Origin: Hypomyces perniciosus
Taxonomy: Eukaryota; Ascomycota; Sordariomycetes; Hypocreales; Hypocreaceae
Assembly (NCBI GenBank): GCA_008477525.1
Contig: SPDT01000013.1
Location: 1,163,501 to 1,227,500, forward strand
Length of the DNA: 64,000 nucleotides
Reading direction: 5' to 3'
The position numbers were made by a program, and so were the translations under genes. Shown here piece by piece: positions 44,901-56,916 of the stretch (its first letter is position 1; each line of letters starts with the position of its first letter). The notes below the pieces were generated by a model. The model saw only the letters and a program-made list of their open reading frames with translations, made no database searches and was not told where the DNA came from.

Positions 44901-47900
44901 TCTAGATCTAGGCTAATATAGAGGGTATTATCCTAAAGCTTACCCCTTCCTATATATATAAGCCGAACAGCACTTTAGAATAGGCAGGTTAAAAAGTTAT
45001 AAATAAATTAATTAAAATGCTGGAAGCTGCAGGTCTTTTAACCGATTTATAGCCTAAAAGCGCAAAAGCTATAGCGTATATTATTAATATAAGTCCTATA
45101 TATAGCCTTAATATAATATTACTTATCGATAAATTAAAGTAATGGTTCTGCGACTTTATGCCCCTTTTAATAAAAGAGCCTTTTATAGACCTATAGCCAG
45201 ATTAAAGCAGGCTCTATATATATAGTTACTGCGCCTATATATTAAATAAAGACTGTAAGGCTAGCTAGAAAAAAAGAGAATTTAAGACTAAGCCTCAAGG
45301 GCTAATTAAATATTTTATTAACTATACTGTAAACAATATATATTGCATTTAATTACCCTGCCTAGGGAAAGTAATTATTATAAGGAATATATAGTTTAAT
45401 AAAACTAGCTTTTTTAATAATAATAAAGAGATTGCAGATAAGCTGTCTATAGCTAAGTTAAATAAACTGTTTAATAAAGTTAAAGAAAATAAACTGGAAT
45501 TTAAACTCTTCCCTATATATATTCCTACAGTAAAGAATACCTTTATAAGTAATATAGAAAAAGAAAATATACCTTTAAAGGTAATAAAGATATAAAGCAT
45601 TAAAGATAACTTAATAAATACTTTAAATAAACTACAAGTATACTTAAAAAGACCTTTTAGTCTTTAAATATTAAAAGCTACCTTAAAATAATAAATCTCT
45701 ATAAATAATACTAGTATACTAATAGGAACCTTAGGCAATGCTTTAGTAAATAATTTACCCTTTTTTGCAGAAAGGGATATAGCGGAAGAACAGCCTTATA
45801 TATCGGGGGTATATAACCTAATAAAAGAGGATAGTCTATTAAAGCTAGAAGTAGACTAGTATATAAAAGACTTACCTATTTCTATAAAAGAAAAGCAGAC
45901 CTTTAAAGAAATACTAGCTAATAATCCCTTAAGCAGTAAAGTAATAGCTGATATTTACAGGAGCTTAAAACTTTAAAGGAAATAACTTATAGAAAAGGCT
46001 AATAAATACTTCCCAATATATAAAACTAAAATATATACCTTAAATACTACTTTTAAAGATAATAAACCTAATATATACTTAATAATTACTAGGCTTTTTA
46101 ATTTAATATTATATTAATTACTGCCTAATTAATAAAAGCTAATAAGTAATAAATTAAAAAGTATAGAAATAGTATTTATTATTTTTAATATAGCAATAAA
46201 TTATAAATCTTTTTCTTAAAAAAGTATAGCTTTTAATAAACTAACTGTTTATTAAAAGGATTTAGCGAAACTGCTAAAAGATTAAAAGGAGTTTATAAAA
46301 TACTTATTTAAAGATAGGTTTAGGCAAGCTATATATAATAAAATTAATTCTCTATATATAAAAGGAACCTAGTAAAAGATATTATATTTAAAGGCAATAA
46401 TAAAGCTACTACTAGTATATTAGGTTTTTACTTATAAATTTAATTAAAATAGAAATCTAAAATGCTATAAAGTTTACTTTATAGTTTACAGGGATTTATA
46501 AAAGCACTCTATTATAGAGAGTATATATACAGCTATATTAACAGTATATTCTTTTTATATACTTATTACTTGTACAGTAAAATTTAACTTTAAATTAAAG
46601 TAATATAATATTAAAAATGTTTTTTTTAATACTTTAAAGGATAAGAACTTGAAACTAGTTATATATAAGCTCCTTAAGGGTTTTAAGCAGTTAAATATAT
46701 ATTTAAAGCTCGCGAAAGCTTTATATAGCTTAAAAGATTTATTAAAGCTATAGTTTAATAAACTATTTTTAACTTTAAAGCAATAAAAGTTAATCTTAAA
46801 CTTTAAAAAGCCTTATTTCTTTTATAATAAAGCTTAAAAAATCTTTATTATATTCTATATAAATAATATTTTAATTATATATTATTATAATAATAAAGCT
46901 ATTTACATTAAGCTATTAAATACTTTAAAAGTAAAATATAAGCTTTATAATAAAAGAGATATATAATAGTTTTTAAGGATTAAGATTACCTGCAATTATA
47001 TAAAGTATAAAATATACCTTTCCTATAAAATTTATTTTAAGAAAATTGTAAAATAATTTAAGTTTAATAAAGGAATATAGTTTCTTATAATTTTAATACT
47101 TATTATAAAGCTTTAGAAAAGTATATTATAAGCTTTAAAAGTAACTATTAAAATATATTAAAAAAAAGTAGGATTAGTGTTTTATACAGCTATTATAGTA
47201 AAGCCTTATATAGTTTATAGCGCTTTAGCTTTATTATAGTTTTTAATTAACTTTAATAAAGAGCACTTTAAAGCAGTTAACTAGCTAATCTGCTATCTAT
47301 ATATATAGCGTTTCCTAGCTCTTTAATATAAAAGGAAAGGAGAAATATAGGTTTTAACTGCTTTGAGTAATATTTCCTTCGCTAATAATATAGATATTCA
47401 GAGATTGTTTTAAGGGTATTTTATTATGCTTTTCTTAGGCTTTATCCTATAAAATATAATATATTAAAGCACTATTAGTATATTAATAATAGAAGCTAAA
47501 CTGTTTGCCTTTACTTAAATAGCGAAAAAGGCTATAAGTTTATATTGCTTTTTTTTTAAAATAAAATTTAATTTTAGCGCTAATTAAAATATTAATTATA
47601 ATAATTAATTAACTATATATTTTATAATTAAAGAGAGTATATAAATTAGTATTTACCTGTATTATATTAATATATAAAATATATAGCTTTAGCAGGAATA
47701 TTAAAAAAGATTATTTATAGTTTTTTATTTTTCTATTAACTTTATACCTACTAATAGGTTTATTAAAGCTTTACTATAATAATACTTTAAGCACTTTAAA
47801 GCATTATTAAACTTAGTAAATATATAGTTACTAGAATAAAATATATAAAAATACAGGAAACTAATTAATTTTAGCTTATAGGCTATTAACTATAAAGGTA

Positions 47901-48221
47901 TATCCTATTACTGCAATAACTATTCTTTAAAAGCTTTTTAGCCTTTATATGCCTATATATAAAAGGCATTATTATTATTATTACTACTGCCTAAAGCAGT
48001 AGCCTCTTTAAAGTAAACTAAATTCTCTTCCTTTAATAAATTAAATTAAAGGCATAACGCCTTCTTATATTAAATTACTATTTAATTATATAAGCTTATA
48101 AGCATATAAAGAAAAGAGAGTATACTTACCTAGTTATCCTTTTGACTTACAGCTTAAAAAAGTTAATATGCAATTAATATAAGTATTAAATAACTATAAA
48201 GTATATAATTAAATAAAGTAA
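41977..48221 (+). mobile_element. Copia element X, internal region up to the Y insertion, RIP-degraded
   Basis: On the + strand the order is: gag-like text (42000-43360), solo LTR E, protease-like region ending in IHFINSRNYLIPSSF (about 43960), GAG-pre-integrase block LQYLQLRHLSLEALKAL (about 44480-44530), integrase to about 45700, then RT and RNase H to about 48200. RT shows LAKALYSLKDLLKLQFNKL (about 46710) and active-site equivalent IIFYINNILI (about 46845). Stops are of the CAG/CAA-to-TAG/TAA kind. The coding strand is intact in order but no frame is open. The last 5 bases, AGTAA (48217-48221), are the left target duplication of element Y. The element resumes at 55187. Confidence 0.88.
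43370..43949 (+). repeat. Solo copia family-1 LTR (copy E) nested in element X
   Basis: A 580 bp LTR with ends TATTAAAA (from TGTTAAAA) and TTTTAACA, flanked by the 5-bp target duplication ATATA (43365-43369 and 43950-43954). It belongs to the same subfamily as copy C. Confidence 0.93.
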
Positions 48222-48486
48222 TGTGGCAGAGCGCGGCACAGCTATATAGAGTATAGAGAGATAGGAAACGAAGCTTGATTCTATAAAAGAGAATATACTG
48301 TAGTGGCCTCGCTATATATACACATAGCTAACACAAAGAAGAAGCTGTATACAGCGCTGTAAGCGTCTGCACCATCTAACATATCGCTTACGCAATATAT
48401 ATATCAGCGTATATCTGCTTTATAAGCAGATAAGAGCTCCCTAACGCTAACAAGCGGTAAAGCCCCAGCCTACTCAACCCAATACA
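48222..48486 (-). repeat. Copia Y 3' LTR
   Basis: A 265 bp LTR; on the + strand it starts TGTGGCAGAGC and ends CCCAATACA. It carries the variant hairpin GCGCTGTAAGCGTCTGC shared only with the LTR at 54924, which pairs these two. Confidence 0.88.
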
Positions 48487-48889
48487 CCCCCCAGTTAATA
48501 AAGCTATTCCCAATGCCTTATTAACTGCTACTCCAGCCTATTTATAGTGTTGTGACTGACTGGCCGCGCTCCTAAAGCCTCTTTTACTTAATTAGAAGCT
48601 CCTTATTATAAACACGCATCGATATTCTATTATAGAGGTAAAAGGAATATAAGCGCTGTAGCTATTATTATTCTATAACAATAGGAAATTAAATAATAAA
48701 GCTTTTAAACAGGTAAATTAATCCTGAACAGTTAGAATAGGTATATTAGCTGCCCCCCCAGCCCTTATTCCTCGCTCTTCTTCTTTAGTTATCAATATCA
48801 TCATTATCAATATCAACAACAATATTAACAGCAATATAGCCCCTACTATAAATATTACGCTTCCGACTAATTCCTTTTGCGCTGTATAT

Positions 48890-49200
48890 TTGTTAGCTGA
48901 CAGCGAAATCGCAGAAGAAGAATACCTTATCAGTAAAGCATGGTCGTGGTTGCCCCCCGAAGGTGGCTTGTCGCGGCGTTGGTCGCTTGGCTGGCCGAGC
49001 GGCCACGCCTGTTGCTGCTCCTGCGCCTGCTCCTGCGCCGGCCCCTGCCCCTATCGCTGCTGCTGCTGCTCCTCTTACTACTCCTGCCACTACCCCTGCT
49101 GCCATGCCGTTATCCCCTCCTTATAAGGGTTATCTGAAGTCGGCAATTGCAGGCAAGGGAGACTTCTCCTAGTGTATTTCCGTCGCCCGCTCTCGGCGGT
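48890..49200 (-). other. Un-RIPed GC-rich island in the 3' segment of element Y
   Basis: About 310 bases of high GC content inside an otherwise AT-saturated element. It retains CAG/CTG runs on the respective strands. On the reverse strand one frame (49105 down to 48893) is open and reads low-complexity Ala/Gly-rich sequence. The matching segment of element X (about 55230-55730) is RIPed and about 150 bp longer. It is downstream of pol, so it is either a 3' non-coding segment or an extra ORF; no family recognised. Confidence 0.7.
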
Positions 49201-52200
49201 GCGCTACTTGCTTTAGTAGTAATCACCAATATACCCCTTAATAAGCTCCACCTTAACTTGCCTATATTGCTTTATTTAATTATATACTTTACAGTTATTC
49301 AGTGCTTGCATTAATTGCATGCTGGCTCTTTTAAGCTGTAAATAAAGAGGATAACTAGGTAAATATACTTTCCTTTCTTTATACACTTATAAGTTTATAT
49401 AATTCAATAGTAACCCAGTGCAAAAAGGCATTACGCCTTTAATTTAACCTATTAAAAAAAGAGAATTTAATTTACCCCGAGGAGGCTGCTGCTTTAGGCA
49501 GCAGCGATAATAATAATAATACCCTTTACGCGCAGGCGCGCGAGGGCTAGAAAGCTTTTAGAGAATAGTTATTGCAGTAATAGGATATACCTTTATAGCT
49601 GGCGGCTTACAGGCCAAAATTAACTGGTTTCCTGTATTTTTATATATTCTATTCTAGTAACTATATATCTGCTAAGTTTAATAGTACTTTAAAGTATTTA
49701 AAGCGCTATTATAGTAAAGCTTTAGTAAGCCTATTAATAGGTATAAGGTTAATAGAAAAATAGGAAACTGTAAATAATCCTTTCTAGTATTCCTGCTAAA
49801 GCTATATATTTTATATATTAATATAATGCAGGTAAATGCTAATTTATATACTCTCTCTAATTATAAGATATATAGTTAGTTAATTGTTATAATTAATATT
49901 CCAATTAGCGCTAAGGTTAAATTTTATCTTTTAAAAAAGGCAATGCAAACCTATAGCCTTTTTCGCTATTTAAGTAAAAGCAAGTAGCTTAGCTTCTATT
50001 ATCGATATATTAATAGTACTTTAATACATTGCATTTTATTAAATAAAGCTTAAGAAAAGTATAATAAAATACCTTTAAAATAATCTCTAAGTATTTATAT
50101 TATTAGTAAAGGAAGTATTACTTAAAGCAGTTAAAACCTATATTTCTCCTCTCCCTTTATATTAAAAAGCTAGGAAACGCTATATATAAATAGCAGATTA
50201 GCTAGTTAACTGCTTTAAAGTGCTCCTTACTAGGGTTAGTTAAAAACCATAATAAAGCCAAGGCGCTGTAAGCTATATTAGGCTTTATTATAATAGCTAT
50301 ATAAAGCACTAATCCCACTTTCTCTTAATATATTTTAATAATTACTTTTAAAGCTTGCGATATACTTTTCCAGAGCTTTATAATAAGTATGAGAATTATA
50401 AAAAGCTATATTCCTTTATTAAGCCTAAATTATTTTACAATTTTCTTCAAATAGGTTTTATAGGAAAGGTATATCCTATACTTTATATAGTTTTAGATAA
50501 TTTTAATCCTTAAAAACTACTACGTGTCTCCTTTACTATAAAGCTTATACTTTACTTTTAGAGCAATTAATAGCTTAGTATAAAGAGCTTTATTATTATA
50601 ATAATATATAATTAAGATATTATTTATATAGAATATAATAAAGATCTTTTAAGCTTTATTATAGAAGAGATAGGGCTTTTTAAAGCTTAAGATTAACCTT
50701 TATTGCCTTAAAGTTAAAGATAGTTTATTAAACTACAGTTTTAATAAATCCTTTAAGCTATATAAGGCTTTCGCGAGCTTTGAATAGACATTTAGCTGCT
50801 TAAAACCTTTAAAGGGCTTGTATATAACTGGTTTTAAGTTTTTATCCCTTAAAGTATTAAGAAAAGCATTCTTCATATTATACTGCTTCAACTTAAAGTT
50901 AAATCTTACTGTAAAAGTAATAAATATACAGAAAAAACGCGCTGCTAATATAGCTGTATAGATACTCTTTATAGTAGAGCGCTTTTATAAATCCCTGCAG
51001 ATTATAAAGTAAGCTTTATAGTATTCTAGATTTCTATTCTAGTTAAATTTATAGGTGAAAACCTAATGCACTGGTAATAGCTTTATTATTGCCTTTAAGT
51101 ATAATATCTCTTGCCAGGTTCTTTTTGTATGCAGAGAGTTAATTTTATTACGCGCAGCTTACTTGAATCTATCTTTAAATAGGTATTTTATAAGCTTTTT
51201 TTAGTCTTTTAGCGGTTTCGCTAAATCCTCCCAGTAAACAGTTAATTTATTAAAAGCTATACTTTTTTAAAAGGAAGATTTTTAGTTTATTACTGTATTA
51301 AAAACAGTGAATACTATTTCCGCGCTTTTTAATTTATTACTTATCGGCTTTTATTAATTAAGCAGCACTTAATATAGTATTAAACTAAAAAGCCTAGTAA
51401 TTATTAAATATATATTAGGCTTATTATCTTTAAAAGTAGTGTTTAAGGTATACATTTTAGTCTTATATACTAGCAGATATTTATTAGCCTTTTTTACAGG
51501 TTATTTCCCTTAAAGTTTTAAACTCTTATAAATGTTAACTACTGCTTTACTATTTAAGGGATTATTAGCTAGTATTTCCTTAAAGGTCTACTCTTTTTTT
51601 ACAGAAATAGGCAAGTCTTTTATATACTAGTCTGCTTTTAGCTTTAATAGACTATCCTCTTTTATTAAGTGATGCACCTTTAATATATAAGGCCATTCTT
51701 CCGCTATATCTTACTCTATAAAAGGGGATAAATCGCTCGCTAAAGTATTGCCTAGGGTTCCTATTAGCATACTAGTATTATATATAAAGATTAACTGTTT
51801 TGGGGTAGCCTTTAGTATTTAAAGATTAAAAGGTTTTTTTAAGTGTATTAGTGGCTTACTTAAAGTGTTTATTAAACTATTTCTAATACTTTATACCTCT
51901 GCTACCCTTAAAGGTATACTCTCTTTTTCTGTATTACCTATAAAGGTATTCTTTACTGCAGGAATATATATAAGGAAAAGTTTAAATTCCGGCTTATTTT
52001 CTTTAACCTTATTAAATAGCTTATTTAACTTAGCTATAGATAGCTTATCTGCAATCTTTTTATTACTATTAAAGAAGCTAGTCTTATTAAACCATATATT
52101 TTTTATAATAATTACCTTTACTAGGCGGGGTAATTAAATGCAATATATATTGTTTATAGTATAGCCAATAAGATATCTAATTAGCCTTTTAGGCTTAGTC

Positions 52201-54923
52201 TTAAATTCTCTCTTTTTCTGGCCAGCCTTGCGGTCTTTATTTAGTATATAGGCGCGGTAGCTATATATATAGAGCCCGCTTTAATCTAGCTATAGGTCCG
52301 CGGAAGGCTCCTTTATCAGAAAGGGCGTAAAGTCGCAGAACCATTACTCCAATTTATCGATAAGTGATATTATATTAAGGCTGCGTATAGGACTTATATT
52401 AATGATATACGCTGCAGCTTTTGCGCTCTTAGGCTATAAGTCGGTTAAGAGACTTGCAGCTTCCAGCATTTTAATCGACTTATTTATAACTTCCTAACCT
52501 GCCTATTCTAAAGCGCTGTTCAGCTTATATATATAGGAAAAGGCAAGCTTTAGGATAATACCCTCTGTATTAGCCTAGATCTAGAAGTATAATAAGCTCT
52601 TAACTGCAATTACAGCTTATTTATTATCTTGCCTAAAGAAGTATATAAAGATATTATATTGCATTTTTACTATACTTATAAAGTTAAAAAAAATACTAAA
52701 AACAGTTTCTTATTCTTTATTTAATAAAGGGCGTATATATAGCTATATAGTATATTCTTTTTTAAGTATTAAAAGCCAGTTATCCTTATTATAGCCTTTA
52801 AGATAATCTTAAAGATCCCAGTATACTTTAAAAAATAGTTTTAGTGCTCGTTTATTAAACGGTCTACGAGAGATAACCTATTTCGCGTACATAAAAGCAT
52901 AAGCCTTATATTCTATATATATAATTCCCTTAATATATATATTCCTTATATTCTTTATAAGTGCTTTAAGCGCTTCTAGGCCTAAATATCCTAATTGTAA
53001 ATGCCAAAGCTGTTTAAAGTTATATTATAGTATTAGGGGATTATATATTAGTCTTCTGCTGCTTTTTAACGCTATATAAATACTGTAATCTGCATTAAAA
53101 AGAATAAAAAGAGCTGTTAAGCTGTTTAGTATAGTATATTTAAAGATAGAGGCAATATAAAGTAATAGGGGCTTATATTAAAGAAATAAAAGATTATACC
53201 TATACTTTACCTTCCCTATAATAGTGTTTAAATTAGCTGTGCCGGTGTAAAGTGTATTATTACACCCTATTAGCTAAATCCCTGCTTTTTAAAGCTTTAA
53301 TAAAAATATAATATTAACATAAAATCCTTTAACTATAGCTATATCCGAAAGCTCGATAGAGCGCGTTATCTTCTGATATAGATCGTAGAGAGTATCTTTT
53401 AATAAACGACAACCTCTTTTAATTATTAGATAACTAGCTCTTCCTGCCTTAATATAGTCCTTTTCCGTGCTCGGGATAAAGGAGCCGGGAATAAGGTAAT
53501 TCCTGCTATTTATAAAATAAATAGCACTATATATATTAAAGAGGGTGCTTTAAAAGAGGCAGTAAAGTGTATCCTATATATTAATATATATTAATACGCT
53601 TATTAAGTATACTGCAAAGCTTGCATCTTCTTTATTAATTAAATCTAAAGAGATTAAAGCAGCTATAATAGTTAAAGCTGTTCCTCCCTCTATTAAGGCA
53701 GTAAAGTTAATACCCTTTTTACTAAGCTTTTTGCAGGTAACCTACTATTTATTTTCTTGCAAGCGCGCGCGAATCTCTGCAGCCTATTTAAGCATAAAAG
53801 TATATTTCCCTTTTTTATTAAGCCTTTTAGTAAATATAATATATACTTTACTACAGTTATTTAAGGGCCAAGTATACCTTTTAGGTCTATAAAGGCACTC
53901 TTTATTAATAAAAGGCTTTAAATATATATTACTATTGCTTAATATATTATTAAAGTAGTTATTAAATGTTATATAAAAGCTATAAATATAATTTTTTATA
54001 TTCTTTAAAGTATTTAAGAAAAGCCATTTAAACTAATCGAGGGAAAAGATTTTATTTATTTTACTACTCTCGATTAAGCTGTCTATATAGTATAAATAGT
54101 AGGCAGTAAGCTTAAAGTAAAGTATACTTTAATAGCTTTAAAAAAAGCTGTTTAAAAAGCTATTTCTATAACTTTAAGAAGTTTATACTTTACTGCATTT
54201 ATATAGATATACGCCTAGTAAATATACTATACTTTTAGCCTAATATTCCCGCATTTTACTTTATATAGTATATATTAATAGGATAAATATACTTCCTTAT
54301 ATATTATATCTTCGCGAAAAGCTAATTAATCTTTAAGCTTTTTAATAATTTAGCAAATAGTAAACTTTATATTAGAATCTTTATTGTTATTATAGGCTGC
54401 TTTAGTAGTAGTAAAGGCTAAGGCTGCAGTTTAAAGGTCTACTAAGACTAAAGTATAGATACTAAAGTTAACTGTTTTCTAGATTTACTTTAAAATAATA
54501 ACCTTAGCCTTCCTCTTTTTAATATTACTATTAATAAAGAATTAATACTTTTAAAGTATACTATTATAGTAAATAAAAATATTAATTAAAGAGGGGTTTA
54601 GACTAAATACTTTAATTGCAGTTTCCTTTACTTTTATTAAAGTAGGTGGCCTAGTAGCAGGGAAATAATCGTTTAGCTAATTAGGGAAATTAGGATTAAT
54701 CTTATTTTAAACCTTAGCAGTAGTTATATAGTTAGTTAGAATAGTAATCTATTTAATTTACTAGACTATTAATTCCAGCTTTATAAAAGCAATATCCTTT
54801 ATACTATTTATTATAGAAAATAGCTTTAGTAGTTTAAAGGCAAGGGTAAAGGGTATAAAGAGAGATATAATATTAAAGTAAAAGTTTCTAGTAACTTTAA
54901 TAGTTATTACTTAGGCTTATAAC

Positions 54924-55186
54924 TATAGTAGAGCGCAGGATAGCTATATAGAGTATAGAGAGATAGGAAATAAAGCTTGATTCTATAAAAGAGAATATAC
55001 TATAGTGGCCTTACTATATATATATATAGCTAATATAAAGAAGAAGCTGTATACAGCGCTGTAAGCGTCTGCACCGTCTAATATATTACTTACGCAATGT
55101 ATATATCAGCTTATATCTGCTTTATAAGCAGATAAGAGCTCCCTAGCGCTAACAAGCAGTAGGGCCCCGGCCTACTTAACCTAACA
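54924..55186 (-). repeat. Copia Y 5' LTR
   Basis: A 263 bp LTR, RIPed; on the reverse strand it starts TGTTAGGTTAAGTAGG. It is followed on the + strand by the target duplication AGTAA and preceded by the primer site of Y. Confidence 0.88.
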
Positions 55187-56128
55187 AGTAATATAGGTAA
55201 ATTAAAGAGGAGCTTATTAAAGGCTATATTAGTAATTATTATTAATGTAAACAGTATATTATTAAAAGTAGGCAATAAAAATACACTAAAAGAAGTCTCC
55301 TTTACTAGCAATTACTGACTTTAAATAACCTTTATAAAGAGGGGATAATGGTATAGCAGTAAAGGCAGTAGCAGGAGCAGTAAAAGGAGCAGCAGTAGCA
55401 GTAATAGGGGCAGGGGCTAGGATAGCAGTAGTAGGAGGAGGAGCTAATAAAGATAAAAATAAAGCTGCCTTAGCAGTAAAGTGTATTTTATAAATAGCAG
55501 CTAAGTGTATATTAAAAGCGGCAATAGCTGCAGTATACCTAGACTAGCTGGGACTAGCTGGTATAAAAGCAGGAGCTAGCGCAGGAGTAGGCGTAAAAGC
55601 AGTAATAGGCATAGCCGCTTAGCCAGCTAAGTAACTAATGCCGCGATAAGCTACCTTTAAGGGGCAACTATAACTATGCTTTACTAATAAAGTATTTTTT
55701 TTCTGCAATTTCGCTATTAGCTAATAAATATATAGTGTAAAAGGAATTAATTAAAAGTGTAATATTTATAGTAAAGGCTATATTACTATTAATATTATTA
55801 TTAATATTAATAATAATAATATTAATAATTAAAAAAAAAGTAAAAAATAAAGGCTAAAGGGGCAGCTAATATATTTATTTTAACTGTTTAAGATTAATTT
55901 ACCTATTTAAAAGCTTTATTATTTAATTTCTTATTATTATAGAATAATAATAGCTATAGCGCTTATATTCCTTTTACCTCTATAATAGAATATTAATGTA
56001 TATTTACAATAAAAAGCTTTCAATTTAGTAAAAGAGGCTTTAAAAGCGCAGCTAGTTAATTATATTACTATAAATAGGCTAGAGTAATAGTTAATAAAGT
56101 ATTAGGAATAGCTTTATTAACTAAGGGG
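55187..56128 (+). mobile_element. Copia element X, 3' segment after the Y insertion
   Basis: Continuation of element X: target duplication AGTAA and then the X counterpart of the Y 3' segment, including GCAGTAGCAGG-type repeats (55350-55450) and a TAA/TAT microsatellite (about 55783-55833) that corresponds to a CAATAT/CAACAA-rich stretch in Y (about 48786-48838). It ends with a purine-rich CTAAGGGG (56121-56128) just before the 3' LTR. Confidence 0.85.
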
Positions 56129-56396
56129 TATATTAGGTTAAATAGGCTGGGGCCCTATTACTTGTTAGCGCTAAGGAGCTCTTATCTACTATATAAGCAG
56201 ATATAAGCTAATATATATATCGCATAAGCAATATATTAGACTATACAGGCGCTTATAAAGCGCCTGTATACAGCTTCTTCTTTATATTAGCTATATATAT
56301 ATATAGCGAGGCCACTACAGCATATTCTCTTTTATAGAATCAAGCTTTGTTTCCTATCTCTCTATACCCTATATAGCTGTGCCGCGCTCTGCTATA
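56129..56396 (+). repeat. Copia X 3' LTR
   Basis: A 268 bp LTR, TATATTAGGTT...GCTCTGCTATA (terminal TG and CA both RIP-altered), followed by AAAGT (56397-56401). That matches the left duplication GAAGT of X apart from one G-to-A change. Confidence 0.88.
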
Positions 56397-56744
56397 AAAG
56401 TATAGTATTATTATTTATTACTATTTTACTAATATAAAACTAGATTTAAATAAAATTAACTATTAACTAGCTAAAGTATTTATATATTATGACCTGACTA
56501 TATTAAAGACCTAGTTATAGGATTACGGCAGAATATTATAGCCTCCGGCCACTTACTAATAGATTGTAACTATAAGCGCGATCCTATAAGAAGGATTACT
56601 GTATAGAACCATAATCCAGGATCACTAGGATCGCTATAATCTAAATGATCCAAGTATATTTATTATATATCTTTTTTATATATATATATTTATAATGATC
56701 CGGGTTTATTCTTAAGGGATAAAGCGAGGTTTAAGGGTTTATAT
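56397..56744. other. Flank between X and gypsy G2, with a second TGATCCGGG repeat copy
   Basis: No gene. 56693-56744 repeats the first ~55 bases of the 14437 unit (TGATCCGGGTTTATTCTTAA and onward) and is cut by the G2 LTR at TTTATAT. A GGATCACTAGGATCG stretch lies at about 56620. Confidence 0.5.
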
Positions 56745-56916
56745 TATTATGGTATAGAAAGGTAGGTTAAGGCAAATATCGTTATTATACTATAGAGAGC
56801 AAGAAAGCCTTAAGGCTGTATAGAAAGCTATAGCTAAAAATGTATTAGGGCCTAGTTATATAACTAGAGCTTATATAATAGGGCATTAATATTACATTAT
56901 ACTTAATACTATAATA
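56745..56916 (-). repeat. Gypsy G2 LTR (3' LTR on the reverse strand)
   Basis: 172 bp, collinear with the G1 LTR at 15304-15475 but more AT-rich. It is followed by the C-run CCCCCCC (polypurine tract on the reverse strand). Confidence 0.75.

Larger units (their letters stand above)
48222..55186 (-). mobile_element. Copia element Y, complete, inserted in reverse inside element X
   Basis: A 6965 bp element of the same family as X, on the reverse strand. It is bounded by LTRs at 54924-55186 (5') and 48222-48486 (3') and flanked by the perfect target duplication AGTAA (48217-48221, 55187-55191). Primer site: GTTATAAGCCTAA, reverse strand 54923-54911. Read downwards the same blocks occur as in X; for example the stretch 51885-52137 is the reverse complement of the X stretch 45349-45600 with scattered changes. 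After RNase H (ending about 49250) comes a ~750 bp 3' segment containing an unmutated GC-rich island, then the 3' LTR. The open frames at 51865-52137 and 45349-45600 are antisense shadows of the same pol segment. No functional ORF remains. Confidence 0.9.

Noticed and set aside
45349..45600. Similar open frames at 45349-45600 (-) and 51865-52137 (+)
   Set aside because: They are the same antisense segment of the X and Y copia pol seen twice because Y is inverted in X, so the apparent conservation is not evidence of coding.
48890..49172. Cys-, Leu- or Ala-rich open frames in the GC island on both strands
   Set aside because: Low-complexity readings of CTG/CAG repeats in all frames; only the island itself is reported.
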